50,981 nt of DNA from Pseudomonadota bacterium (GTDB lineage Bacteria > Pseudomonadota > Alphaproteobacteria > UBA828), in assembly GCA_027624955.1 (NCBI GenBank), contig JAQBTG010000029.1, positions 1 through 50,981 of the forward strand, written 5' to 3'. Each line of letters begins with the position of its first letter. Positions within the stretch are counted from its first letter, which is position 1. The notes beneath the pieces were generated by a model. The model saw only the letters and a program-made list of their open reading frames with translations, was not told where the DNA came from and ran no database searches. The position numbers and the translations under genes are program-made. Below, one piece after another: positions 33,409 to 41,194 of this stretch.

Positions 33409-34845
33409 ATGCGAAAATCAGCGACGACGCCCGCTTCCACAATGCCCTTGCTCGAGCGGCTGCCTTCGGTCGAACGGCTGGTGGCGGATACCGCGATGAT
33501 CTGCGTTCGTGAATCCTATGGCCGGCCTTTTGTCACCGCTGCCGCACGCGAAACCTTAGCGAATGCGCGGGCGCAGCTTCTGGCAGGAAACAGTCCGAGT
33601 GTGGAGGTCAAGGCTCTGGCCGGCCTGACAATCACACGAATCGAAGAGATGACCGCGGCCTCGCTGACACCTGTGTTTAATCTTACCGGTACGGTGCTGC
33701 ACACAAATTTGGGGCGCGCGCCCTTGCCGCCAGAAGCCGTGGCCGCGATGGCGGCGGTTGCGACCCAGGCCAGCAATCTCGAATATGACGTTGCCACGGG
33801 GAAGCGCGGCGAACGGGACGATCATGTGGCTGACTGGCTCTGCCGCCTAACCGGAGCGGAAGCGGCTCTGGTGGTAAACAACAACGCCGCGGCCGTGCTC
33901 CTGCTTCTGAACAGTTTGGCGAACCGTAAGAGGGTGGCCGTATCGCGCGGCGAATTGATTGAGATCGGCGGTGCATTCCGGCTGCCTGATATCATGGCGC
34001 GCGCCGGCTGCAAGCTGATTGAAGTTGGTACAACCAATCGCACACATGGGCGCGACTATGTCGCCGCTCTGGACGATGGCGCGGCATTAATTTTGAAGGT
34101 TCATCCGAGCAATTACGAAGTGCGCGGCTTCACTGCGGAAGTTCAAACGGCGGAGCTGGCCCAACTGGCGCATGCCGCTGGAAAACCGCTTGCCGTCGAT
34201 CTCGGCTCGGGTTCGCTTGTCGACCTGAGCCGCTATGGACTGCCGCCTGAACCGACGGTGGCCGAGACCCTGAACGCCGGAGCCGATCTGGTTACTTTCT
34301 CAGGCGACAAGCTGTTGGGTGGGCCGCAGGCCGGGATCATCGTCGGCAAAACGGAACTTATCGCGCGTCTGCGGCGCAATCCAATGAAGCGCGCGCTACG
34401 CCTCGACAAGATCACGCTGGCGGCGCTCGGCGCGGTGCTCCGGCTTTATGCCAATCCAGAGAAATTACCATCGCAGCTGCCGACGCTTCGCCTGTTGACG
34501 CGTGACAAAGACGACATCCGCGCGCTGGCAGAGCGGCTGCTGCCGGTCCTAGCCCGGCGCTTGAAGGGCGTGGCGGACGTTGAGGTGGCGGATTGTATGA
34601 GCCAAATCGGTTCAGGCGCGCTACCCGTCGAAACCCTGCCGAGTGCTGCTCTCGCAATCAATCCGATTGCCGCCAAACGTAAGCGCGGCGGCACGTTGGA
34701 GCGCATAGCCTCAGCTTTTCGGGCGCTGCCCGTGCCAGTAATTGGGCGGGTGCAAAGTGGCGTCTTCGTTCTTGACTTGCGTTGTCTAGAAAACGAAGAC
34801 GGCTTTCGCGCCCAACTTGAGCTGCTGGACATTTCCGACGCGTGA
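33409..34845 (+). CDS. selA: SelA, L-seryl-tRNA(Sec) selenium transferase
   Basis: This 478-residue PLP enzyme converts seryl-tRNA(Sec) to selenocysteinyl-tRNA(Sec) using selenophosphate. The PLP Lys is in FSGDKLLGGPQAG (K301), and TVLHTNLGRAPLP, NLEYD and EIGGAFRLPDIM are SelA signatures. The N-terminal domain that binds tRNA-Sec is present (LERLPSVERLVA). It opens the Sec island, with selB overlapping or closely following its stop. Confidence 0.97.
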   Translation: MRKSATTPASTMPLLERLPSVERLVADTAMICVRESYGRPFVTAAARETLANARAQLLAGNSPSVEVKALAGLTITRIEEMTAASLTPVFNLTGTVLHTNLGRAPLPPEAVAAMAAVATQASNLEYDVATGKRGERDDHVADWLCRLTGAEAALVVNNNAAAVLLLLNSLANRKRVAVSRGELIEIGGAFRLPDIMARAGCKLIEVGTTNRTHGRDYVAALDDGAALILKVHPSNYEVRGFTAEVQTAELAQLAHAAGKPLAVDLGSGSLVDLSRYGLPPEPTVAETLNAGADLVTFSGDKLLGGPQAGIIVGKTELIARLRRNPMKRALRLDKITLAALGAVLRLYANPEKLPSQLPTLRLLTRDKDDIRALAERLLPVLARRLKGVADVEVADCMSQIGSGALPVETLPSAALAINPIAAKRKRGGTLERIASAFRALPVPVIGRVQSGVFVLDLRCLENEDGFRAQLELLDISDA

Positions 34846-34858
34846 TGGCCGTCACCGC

Positions 34859-36790
34859 GTGATTATTGCCACCGCAGGCCATGTCGATCACGGCAAGACC
34901 AAGCTGGTCGAAGCGCTGAGCGGCGTCAATACCGACCGCTTACCGGAGGAAAAACTGCGCGGCCTCACCATCGACCTCGGTTTCGCCTATGTACCGGTCG
35001 CCGGTGGCGGGATATTGGGCTTTGTCGACGTACCCGGGCACGAAAAATTTATCCGCAACATGGTGGCTGGTGTCAGCGCCATCGACTACGCGCTGCTGGT
35101 GATCGCCGCAGATGACGCACCGATGCCGCAAACCGTTGAGCATTTGGCGATATTGGACCTGCTCGGCGTCACCGCAGGGGCGGTGGCAATTACCAAGACG
35201 GACGCAGTCGCGGATGGCCGGGTCGATGAAGTAAAGCAGGCGGTGCGCAAGATCATGCGTGGAAGCGGGCTTGAACAGGCGGAGATATTTCCCCTCTCTG
35301 CTCTCTCGGGCGAAGGCGTGCCAGCGCTCAAGTCACATCTCGAAAATGCGGCGCGGGCATTTTCCGCGGCGCCGCCCCAGGGCCGCTTTCGCCTCGCCAT
35401 CGATCGTATGTTTAACCTGACCGGCGCCGGCCTGGTGGTCACGGGTAGCGTCTATTCCGGGCGCGTGGCAGTGGGCGAAAAATTGCTGCTCTCTCCGTCC
35501 GGTGCCGAAGTGCGGGTGCGGGCGCTGCACGTTCATGATCGCCCTGCGGAGGAAGCGCGCCAGGGCGAGCGGGCGGCACTAAATCTGGCCGGGCCGGGTG
35601 CGCGCCGCAGTGATATTAGGCGCGGCGATTGGTTGTTGCATCCGGCAGCTCATGCGCCGACCCGGCGCATCGACGCCGAACTTCACGTCCTCCCCAGCGA
35701 AGCCAAACCGTTTAAGCATGAAACGCCGGCGCATTTGCATCTGGGCGCCCTGGAGACACCGTGCCGCGTCGCCGTCCTGAATGGCCGCGAGATCGCGCCG
35801 GGAGAGAGCGGCCTGGTACAAATCGTCACTGAGCGCTTGATCACGGCGCATACGCGGGATCGGTTGATCCTGCGCGACCAATCGGCGCGCCGCACGCTGG
35901 CGGGCGGGCGGATTGTCGACCCGAATGGGCCTGAGCGTGGCCGCGCCCGCGCGCCCCGCTTGGCGCAACTCGTTGCGATGGCTGAAAACAATCCGGCGAC
36001 GGCGCTGGCGGCGTTGCTACCGCTTTCGCCTGGCGGTCTCGACCTCAACCGTTTCGCCGTGGCGCGCAATCTTGATGCCGACGAAAGCACGACCTTGTTC
36101 GCGGCGGCAGAAATGGTCACGGCGGGCGGCACCACCGCACTGGTGGGCATGTCGCTAGAACATTGGCAGAGCCTAAACCGCCACATCATCACGGAATTGA
36201 AAAGCTGGCACCAACAGTCGGCTGAAACGCTCGGCCTCAACGAATTCGAATTGCGCCGTCTTTTCACTGAACGGCCGCTGATGCAGCTTTTCAATGCCGC
36301 CATCATCCAATTGATCGAAGCTGGCGAGGTGAAGCGTGCCGGCACCATCCTGCATCTGCCTGACCACAAGGCCAAACTGGCGGCGGGTGAACAAACTGTC
36401 TGGCTGCAAATTTTACCGCTCTTAGAATCTGGCGGATTGCGCCCGCCGGTGGTGTGGCAAATAGCCTCTGAGCTTGATTTGCCAGCGGATGAGACCGAAC
36501 GCGTTCTGAAACGCGCCGCCGCGCTGGGGTTCAGTATTCAGGTGGCAAAGAATCGATTCTTGTTGCCCGCTGCAGTGCGGCGGCTCGCCGAATTCGCCGA
36601 GGAATTGGCCGGCGAAAGTGAAGAAGGCCTCTTTCTCGCCGCCCAATATCGCGACCGATCTGGCATCGGGCGAAACTTAACGATTGAGCTCTTGGAATAT
36701 TTTGACCGCGCTGGTTTTACCCGGCGCACCGGCGCCGCTCGGCGCACTCTCTGCCCGGCGTCCGCTTTGTTTAGTGCGGGGCCCACTTGA
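34859..36790 (+). CDS. selB: SelB, selenocysteine-specific elongation factor
   Basis: This 643-residue translation GTPase delivers Sec-tRNA to in-frame UGA codons. It starts at GTG 34859 (VIIATAGHVDHGKT), 13 nt after the selA stop; a longer TTG start would overlap selA and is less likely. GTPase motifs are GHVDHGKT, DVPGHE and TKTD. EF-Tu-like domains 2 and 3 follow, then a C-terminal half of winged-helix repeats (about 370-643) that in this family binds the SECIS hairpin. It lies directly upstream of the tRNA-Sec gene. Confidence 0.96.
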   Translation: MIIATAGHVDHGKTKLVEALSGVNTDRLPEEKLRGLTIDLGFAYVPVAGGGILGFVDVPGHEKFIRNMVAGVSAIDYALLVIAADDAPMPQTVEHLAILDLLGVTAGAVAITKTDAVADGRVDEVKQAVRKIMRGSGLEQAEIFPLSALSGEGVPALKSHLENAARAFSAAPPQGRFRLAIDRMFNLTGAGLVVTGSVYSGRVAVGEKLLLSPSGAEVRVRALHVHDRPAEEARQGERAALNLAGPGARRSDIRRGDWLLHPAAHAPTRRIDAELHVLPSEAKPFKHETPAHLHLGALETPCRVAVLNGREIAPGESGLVQIVTERLITAHTRDRLILRDQSARRTLAGGRIVDPNGPERGRARAPRLAQLVAMAENNPATALAALLPLSPGGLDLNRFAVARNLDADESTTLFAAAEMVTAGGTTALVGMSLEHWQSLNRHIITELKSWHQQSAETLGLNEFELRRLFTERPLMQLFNAAIIQLIEAGEVKRAGTILHLPDHKAKLAAGEQTVWLQILPLLESGGLRPPVVWQIASELDLPADETERVLKRAAALGFSIQVAKNRFLLPAAVRRLAEFAEELAGESEEGLFLAAQYRDRSGIGRNLTIELLEYFDRAGFTRRTGAARRTLCPASALFSAGPT

Positions 36791-36833
36791 TTGCGCTTGG
36801 CAGCCTCCTTAGCATTTGCGCAATGCGAATCCT

Positions 36834-36929
36834 GGAGGAGGATCGCACCCCGGTGGGGCGCTCGGACTTCAAATCCGGTGAGGCGCGTGCGACGTGCCTG
36901 GTGGGTTCGACTCCCACCCTCTTCCGCCA
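36834..36929 (+). tRNA. selC: tRNA-Sec (anticodon TCA)
   Basis: The gene folds as a selenocysteine tRNA. The acceptor stem has 8 bp (GGAGGAGG with CCTCTTCC, one G-T wobble), then a D arm with extended stem, an anticodon stem TCGGA/TCCGG with loop CTTCAAA and anticodon TCA at 36869-36871, a 7-bp long variable arm (AGGCGCG with CGTGCCT), and a T stem GTGGG/CCCAC. The 8+5 acceptor-T pattern is typical of bacterial tRNA-Sec. CCA is encoded. It reads the UGA codons of the two selenoproteins downstream. Confidence 0.98.
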
Positions 36930-37028
36930 TTTCCGCCCGAGACGAAGAAACCAGCGGCGCGCCTTGATGTTTGGCGCGTGCACGCAAAATGTATAGGATT
37001 GCGCGGTGAAGTTCGAAGGAACAGTTAT

Positions 37029-37805
37029 ATGAGCGAAATTCCAACCGTCGATGCCGTGGCCTTGCGCGAAGAGGTCAAGGATAAGTACCGGGTGGTGGCT
37101 ATCGAGCCCGGAGGAACCTATCATTTCCATACCGGACGGCCGCTCGCCAAGCGGCTCGGTTATGACAATGCGGTGGTCGATCCCCTGCCTGATGCGGCAG
37201 TCGAATCGTTCGCCGGTGTCGGCAACCCCTTCGAACTGAGGACCCTGGAGACAGGCGAGAACGTTGTCGATGTCGGCTCGGGTGCCGGTTTCGATTCCTT
37301 CATTGCCGCTTCCCAGGTGGGACCCAGCGGTCAGGTGGTCGGCATCGATATGACCGAAGAGATGCTGGCCAAATCACGCGCCACGGCAAAGGCGATGGGT
37401 GCCGCCAATGTCGAGTTCCGCGAAGGGTTGGCCGAGAGCATGCCGGTCGAAGATGGCTGGGCAGATGTTGTCATCTCCAATGGCGTGATCAACCTCTGCG
37501 CAGATAAAAAGCGAATTTTCGAAGAGATCATGCGGGTGTTGCGCCCTGGCGGCACACTACAATTCGCCGATATCGCCAATGGCAAGTCCGTGCCTGCGTC
37601 GGCCATGGCCAACATCGACCTGTGGACATCTTGAATAGCTGGGGGCCTGCCGTGCGCAGGCTGGCGCAAGATGATGAAAGATATCGGCTTCGCAGATGTA
37701 GAAATCGGCCTGCCGGTCGATACTTTTTGCGATGCCCGCGGCGAGAACAACGCGCGCGCTTTCGAGGTCTTCGGCTACGCGTTTCGCGCGGTGAAGCCGG
37801 CTTAG
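37029..37805 (+). CDS. Selenoprotein: ArsM-like SAM methyltransferase with in-frame UGA
   Basis: The 258-residue protein is interrupted by TGA at 37632-37634 (residue 202), and the frame continues intact to TAG at 37803. The motif I VDVGSGAGFDSFIA and the rest look like arsenite methyltransferases; NIDLWTS-U-IAGGLPCAGW follows, and the readthrough part (EIGLPVDTF..., ARAFEVFGYAF) continues the same domain. The Sec corresponds, by position, to the third conserved As(III)-binding Cys of ArsM-type enzymes (inference). Start ATG 37029 has AAGGAA upstream. A hairpin just after the TGA is a candidate SECIS. It lies between tRNA-Sec and selD. Acting on arsenic is possible but unproven. Confidence 0.93.
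37645..37661 (+). promoter_or_regulatory. Candidate bacterial SECIS hairpin, methyltransferase
   Basis: GCCTGC (37645-37650) pairs fully with GCAGGC (37656-37661) around the loop CGTGC. The loop lies 17-21 nt after the TGA, a normal bacterial SECIS distance, and contains GTG as in the second candidate. SelB would bind it to deliver Sec-tRNA. Confidence 0.75.
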
Positions 37806-37832
37806 GCACACTTTCAATATCAGGAGCCGGTT

Positions 37833-38897
37833 ATGGCGGATGAAAACAGTTTTCGCCTAACAACACTTTCCCATGGCGGTGGCTGCGGCTGCAAAATTGC
37901 GCCGGCGGTGCTCAGCGAAATTCTCAAGGGACTGCCGCGACCTTTCGCCGACCCGGCTCTGCTGGTAGGCAATGATTCGAGTGACGATGCGGCCGTCTAT
38001 CGTATTAACGATGAACAGGCGGTGGTGGCGACCACCGATTTTTTCATGCCCATCGTCGACGATCCCTTCGACTTTGGCCGCATCGCGGCAACCAACGCGC
38101 TCTCCGATTTATACGCTACAGGGGCAAGACCGATTTTGGCACTCGCTATCGTCGGCATGCCTATCGACAAACTGCCGGTAGCGGTGATCCGGAAAATCCT
38201 TGCGGGCGGGGCTGCCGCCTGCGAAGAGGCCGGCGTCGCCATCGCCGGCGGCCATTCAATCGATTCACCGGAGCCGATCTACGGTTTGGCCGCCATCGGC
38301 CTGGTCGCGCCCGAGCGCATCAAGCGCAACGATACGGCAGAAGCAGGCGACGTGCTGATCCTCGGCAAGCCGCTCGGAATTGGCATCTTGAGCGGTGCGC
38401 TCCAGCGCGGCGAACTCGAGCAATCGGGCTACCGCGAAATGCTAGAGACCACGACCCAGCTTAACAAGGTAGGCATGGCTTTGGCCGAGCAATCAGCCGT
38501 GCATGCGATGACCGATGTCACCGGCTTTGGCCTTTTGGGGCATCTTCTGGAAATGTGCCGGGGCGCAAGCCTTGGCGCAGAGGTGGCGCTAGAAGCGTTG
38601 CCGATTCTGCCCACCGCACGCGCCCTAGCCATGGCCGGTGCGAGTACCGGCGCAGCAACCCGCAACTGGCAAAGCTATGGCGATGAGGTGCGGCTGCCGG
38701 CAGATATCGCCGCGTGGCAGCAAAGCATTCTGTGCGATCCGCAAACCAGCGGCGGGCTGTTGATTGCCTGTGCACCTCATGCGGCGGATTCCGTGCTCGA
38801 CATGTTTCATGAGAGCGGATTTGCGGCCGCCACGAGGGTCGGTGGTATGTTGGCCGGCAAGGCGGAAGTCAGGGTATTAGCCGGCGACGAGACATAA
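37833..38897 (+). CDS. selD: SelD, selenide water dikinase (selenophosphate synthetase)
   Basis: The protein has 354 residues. SHGGGCGCKIAP near the N-terminus carries the catalytic Cys (a Cys form, not Sec) and Lys; GNDSSDDAAVYRINDEQAVVATTDFF and the TDVTGFGLLGHLLEM and DPQTSGGLLIAC motifs are SelD hallmarks. It makes selenophosphate from selenide and ATP, the Se donor used by SelA. AGGAG lies 7 nt before the ATG. It follows the methyltransferase gene by 27 nt. Confidence 0.97.
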   Translation: MADENSFRLTTLSHGGGCGCKIAPAVLSEILKGLPRPFADPALLVGNDSSDDAAVYRINDEQAVVATTDFFMPIVDDPFDFGRIAATNALSDLYATGARPILALAIVGMPIDKLPVAVIRKILAGGAAACEEAGVAIAGGHSIDSPEPIYGLAAIGLVAPERIKRNDTAEAGDVLILGKPLGIGILSGALQRGELEQSGYREMLETTTQLNKVGMALAEQSAVHAMTDVTGFGLLGHLLEMCRGASLGAEVALEALPILPTARALAMAGASTGAATRNWQSYGDEVRLPADIAAWQQSILCDPQTSGGLLIACAPHAADSVLDMFHESGFAAATRVGGMLAGKAEVRVLAGDET

Positions 38898-38913
38898 CAA
38901 AGAAGGAGTTCGT

Positions 38914-40140
38914 ATGACCCGCTTGGAAGACGTTGACGCGTTCATGCGCGCGGAATTAATCGAACTGGAATGCCCAAAATTTGACCGTGACCCGTGGGTG
39001 GCGGCGCCAGAGCTGTCAAAATGCCGGGTGGCAGTGATCTCCACGGCGGGGCTGCAACGGCGCGGCGACCGGCCCTTTGAGTTTGGAGCGGCCGATTACC
39101 GGGTTATCCTCGGCGAGACGGCGGCGGAAGATTTGGTCATGAGCCATGTTTCAACAAATTTCGACCGCGCTGGATATCAGCAAGATATGAATGTCTGCTT
39201 CCCGATTGACCGGCTCAATGAGTTGGCCGATGAAGGCGTAATCGCCTCGGTGGCGAAATACCACTACGCGTTCTTGGGTTCGACGGCACCGGAGGAGATG
39301 GAGGCGCCGACGCGGCAACTGGCTGGACTGTTGAAAGCGGACGACGTCAACGCGGTTGTGCTTGTCCCTGTCTGACCCTTTTGCACGCGCGCCGTGGGCG
39401 GGTTGGCACATTATTTGGAACAAGACGGGCTGGCGACAACGCAGATCAGTTTGATACGCCTGCATAGTGAGAAGACCCGCCCGCCGCGCGCGTTATGGGT
39501 GCCATTCGAGCTTGGACGTCCTTTCGGCCCGCCTAATGACGCGCCGTTTCAGCGCCGCGTACTGTTGGCTGCGCTCGAATTACTGCAAGCTGATGAAGGC
39601 CCAGTGCTAGTCGATTATCCGGAAGAGGCGCCGAAAACGACGGAAGCGGAGATGGAAGGCTGGGTTTGCCCTATTAACCTCTCTCCTGCTCCGCCAAGCC
39701 AAGACGGAGACACACCTCGCCACGAATTCGAAAGCGAAATGAAGAATCTATGGCCGTGGTACGAACTCGCGATGGAAAGCCGCGGCCGTTCCAACATCGG
39801 CGCCAGTGGTTTAACTCTTGAAAAGGCGCGCGATGTGGTGCTGTCCTTCGTTCATGGTGAACACGCAGAGATTCCGGTGCCCGGCGTCTCCACATCTGAA
39901 GGGTTGCGCCTGGCGGTCGACGACCTCAAGGCGTTCTATATCGACGCGGCCACCGCCCAGCCGGGCAACGCTTCAGGCCGCAATGTCCAAGACTGGTTTT
40001 GGCGCGAGACAGTGTTCGCGAACCAGCTTCAAGGATTGCGGAAAAGATTGATGGCAAGCTCGGATGAGGACCTAGCGCTGATCGGGGAATGGTTTCTCGT
40101 TCCATCCTCACATTGGCTGGAAGAAAGTTACTACAAATAG
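38914..40140 (+). CDS. Selenoprotein: GrdB-family (glycine/sarcosine/betaine reductase component B-like) with in-frame UGA
   Basis: The 408-residue protein is read through TGA at 39373-39375 (U154) to TAG at 40138-40140. The first half (VAVISTAGLQRRGDRPFEFG, VMSHVSTNFDRAGYQQDMNV, PIDRLNELADEG) is the GrdB/PrdB fold, and DVNAVVLVPV-U-PFC gives the U-x-x-C redox pair (U154/C157) seen in that family. Downstream the frame continues with VGGLAHYLEQDGL and a 240-residue C-terminal part. AAGGAG precedes the ATG. The chemistry in aerobic proteobacteria is unknown; the family is best known for reductive C-N cleavage in clostridia. Confidence 0.92.
39390..39400 (+). promoter_or_regulatory. Candidate bacterial SECIS hairpin, GrdB-like selenoprotein
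   Basis: CGCC (39390-39393) pairs with GGCG (39397-39400) around a GTG loop, with a mismatch and further partial pairing outward. The loop lies 19-21 nt after the TGA. The stem is shorter than in the methyltransferase gene, so it is less certain, but distance and loop agree. Confidence 0.5.
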
Positions 40141-40145
40141 ATGTT

Positions 40146-40158
40146 ATATGTTACATAT
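40146..40158. promoter_or_regulatory. AT-rich promoter region with 13-bp palindrome
   Basis: The 61-bp gap between the GrdB-like gene and the oxygenase gene is strikingly AT-rich in a GC-rich window. It contains the perfect palindrome ATATG-TTA-CATAT, a good shape for a regulator site. It may hold a promoter of its own for the oxygenase gene. Confidence 0.45.
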
Positions 40159-40201
40159 CATATAGTTAAACTAAGTTATTAATATATTACGAGAAGTAAA
40201 T

Positions 40202-40774
40202 ATGCAGTGGATCAAAGGCTATAAAATGGAGCAACCGGCTATTTGCGAGCGGTTGATCAAGGGCTTCGAGATTGCCAAGGAATTAGGCTTTGCCCATGCC
40301 GGAGTGAGCGCCAAGGGAGTCGACAAGGCGTGGAAAGATTCGGAAGACGTCAGCCTTAACTGCCTGCCGATCGAAATCTACACGGAGACCGTGCGCGCCT
40401 ACCGCGAACATGTGATGGCAAGCATAAGGCTTTATATGAAAGAGTTTCCAGTGCTCGCCGCAAGCGGCGCCAAAGTCGGCTTTCTTGAGCCGCCGCAAAT
40501 CCAGCATTACGAACCGGGCGGGGCTTTTTTCGGTGAACATTATGAATCGAGCGGGCTCGATATCGCCCATCGGGTGCTCGCTTTCATGACTAACCTCAAT
40601 ACGGTCAAACAAGGCGGCGGCACGGAATTCGTTTATCAGGATTACATCAGTCCAGCCAAAAAGGGCGTCACCAACATCTGGCCTGCCGGCTTCACCCACA
40701 CCCATCGCGGCATTCCCGCTCCGAAAGAGCATAAATACATCATCACCGGCTGGCTTAGTTATATGGGAATATGA
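40202..40774 (+). CDS. 2-Oxoglutarate/Fe(II)-dependent dioxygenase-like protein
   Basis: This 190-residue protein has the double-stranded beta-helix core of prolyl-4-hydroxylase-type enzymes: HYEPGGAFFGEHYES (H113-x-E115), RVLAFMTNLNTVKQGGGTEFVYQ, and PAGFTHTHRGIPAPKEHKYIITGWLSY with the distal His and the Lys that holds 2-oxoglutarate (K178). The proximal pair is H-x-E, not the usual H-x-D; a few family members use Glu. It starts at ATG with GAGAAG upstream and follows the GrdB-like selenoprotein gene. Hydroxylating a peptide or free amino acid would fit the family; no target is visible. Confidence 0.85.
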   Translation: MQWIKGYKMEQPAICERLIKGFEIAKELGFAHAGVSAKGVDKAWKDSEDVSLNCLPIEIYTETVRAYREHVMASIRLYMKEFPVLAASGAKVGFLEPPQIQHYEPGGAFFGEHYESSGLDIAHRVLAFMTNLNTVKQGGGTEFVYQDYISPAKKGVTNIWPAGFTHTHRGIPAPKEHKYIITGWLSYMGI

Positions 40775-40925
40775 AGCGGACGCCGGGGGATTTCAGAAGA
40801 GCGGAATACGCCGCTTCTTGGCCTGAGTCGCTGGCTTTTGAATGGGACAGGCGGATCGTTTGAGCAAGGTTTAACGCAGAGCCGGGCAGCATTTTCAATG
40901 ATTCGCGGCAACAAATCCGCAGCGT

Positions 40926-41174
40926 TCATCCTCCGCCGATACGCGGCAGGAAATAGACTTCACTGTCAGGCGAAATGGCTTCCAGGAAGGGGTCCTGGTA
41001 AATTTGGCCGTCTATTGCGACAGCCATTTCGCGCTCCAATTCAGGGCCGATGCCAGGAAAGCGTTCTTCCAAAGCGGCGATGAGGCGGCGCACGTTCGCC
41101 GCCTCGATCGCGAACTCTGTTTGGCCCCCGGCATATTGGTTGCCGAGGCCAGAAGTGAGGATGATGCGTGCCAT
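40926..41174 (-). CDS. MoaD/ThiS-like sulfur carrier protein
   Basis: This protein of about 82 residues has a ubiquitin-like fold ending in the di-Gly tail RIGGG needed for thiocarboxylation. It starts at ATG 41174 (MARIILTSG) or GTG 41180. It follows the large subunit gene of a molybdenum hydroxylase and may be a MoaD for molybdopterin synthesis, or a specialised sulfur carrier for the sulfido ligand of that enzyme; only the former is established for the family. Confidence 0.8.
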   Translation of the reverse strand: MARIILTSGLGNQYAGGQTEFAIEAANVRRLIAALEERFPGIGPELEREMAVAIDGQIYQDPFLEAISPDSEVYFLPRIGGG

Positions 41175-41194
41175 CCTCACAGGCCCCTTTGCTT

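Noticed and set aside
36894-37634. Methyltransferase start inside the tRNA-Sec gene and stop at 37634
   Set aside because: ATG 37029 has a good ribosome-binding site, and the TGA is read as Sec; the upstream part is tRNA sequence.
39394-40140. Separate gene starting at GTG 39394
   Set aside because: It has no ribosome-binding site and continues the upstream frame through a TGA, giving a GrdB-type U-x-x-C motif next to a full Sec machinery.
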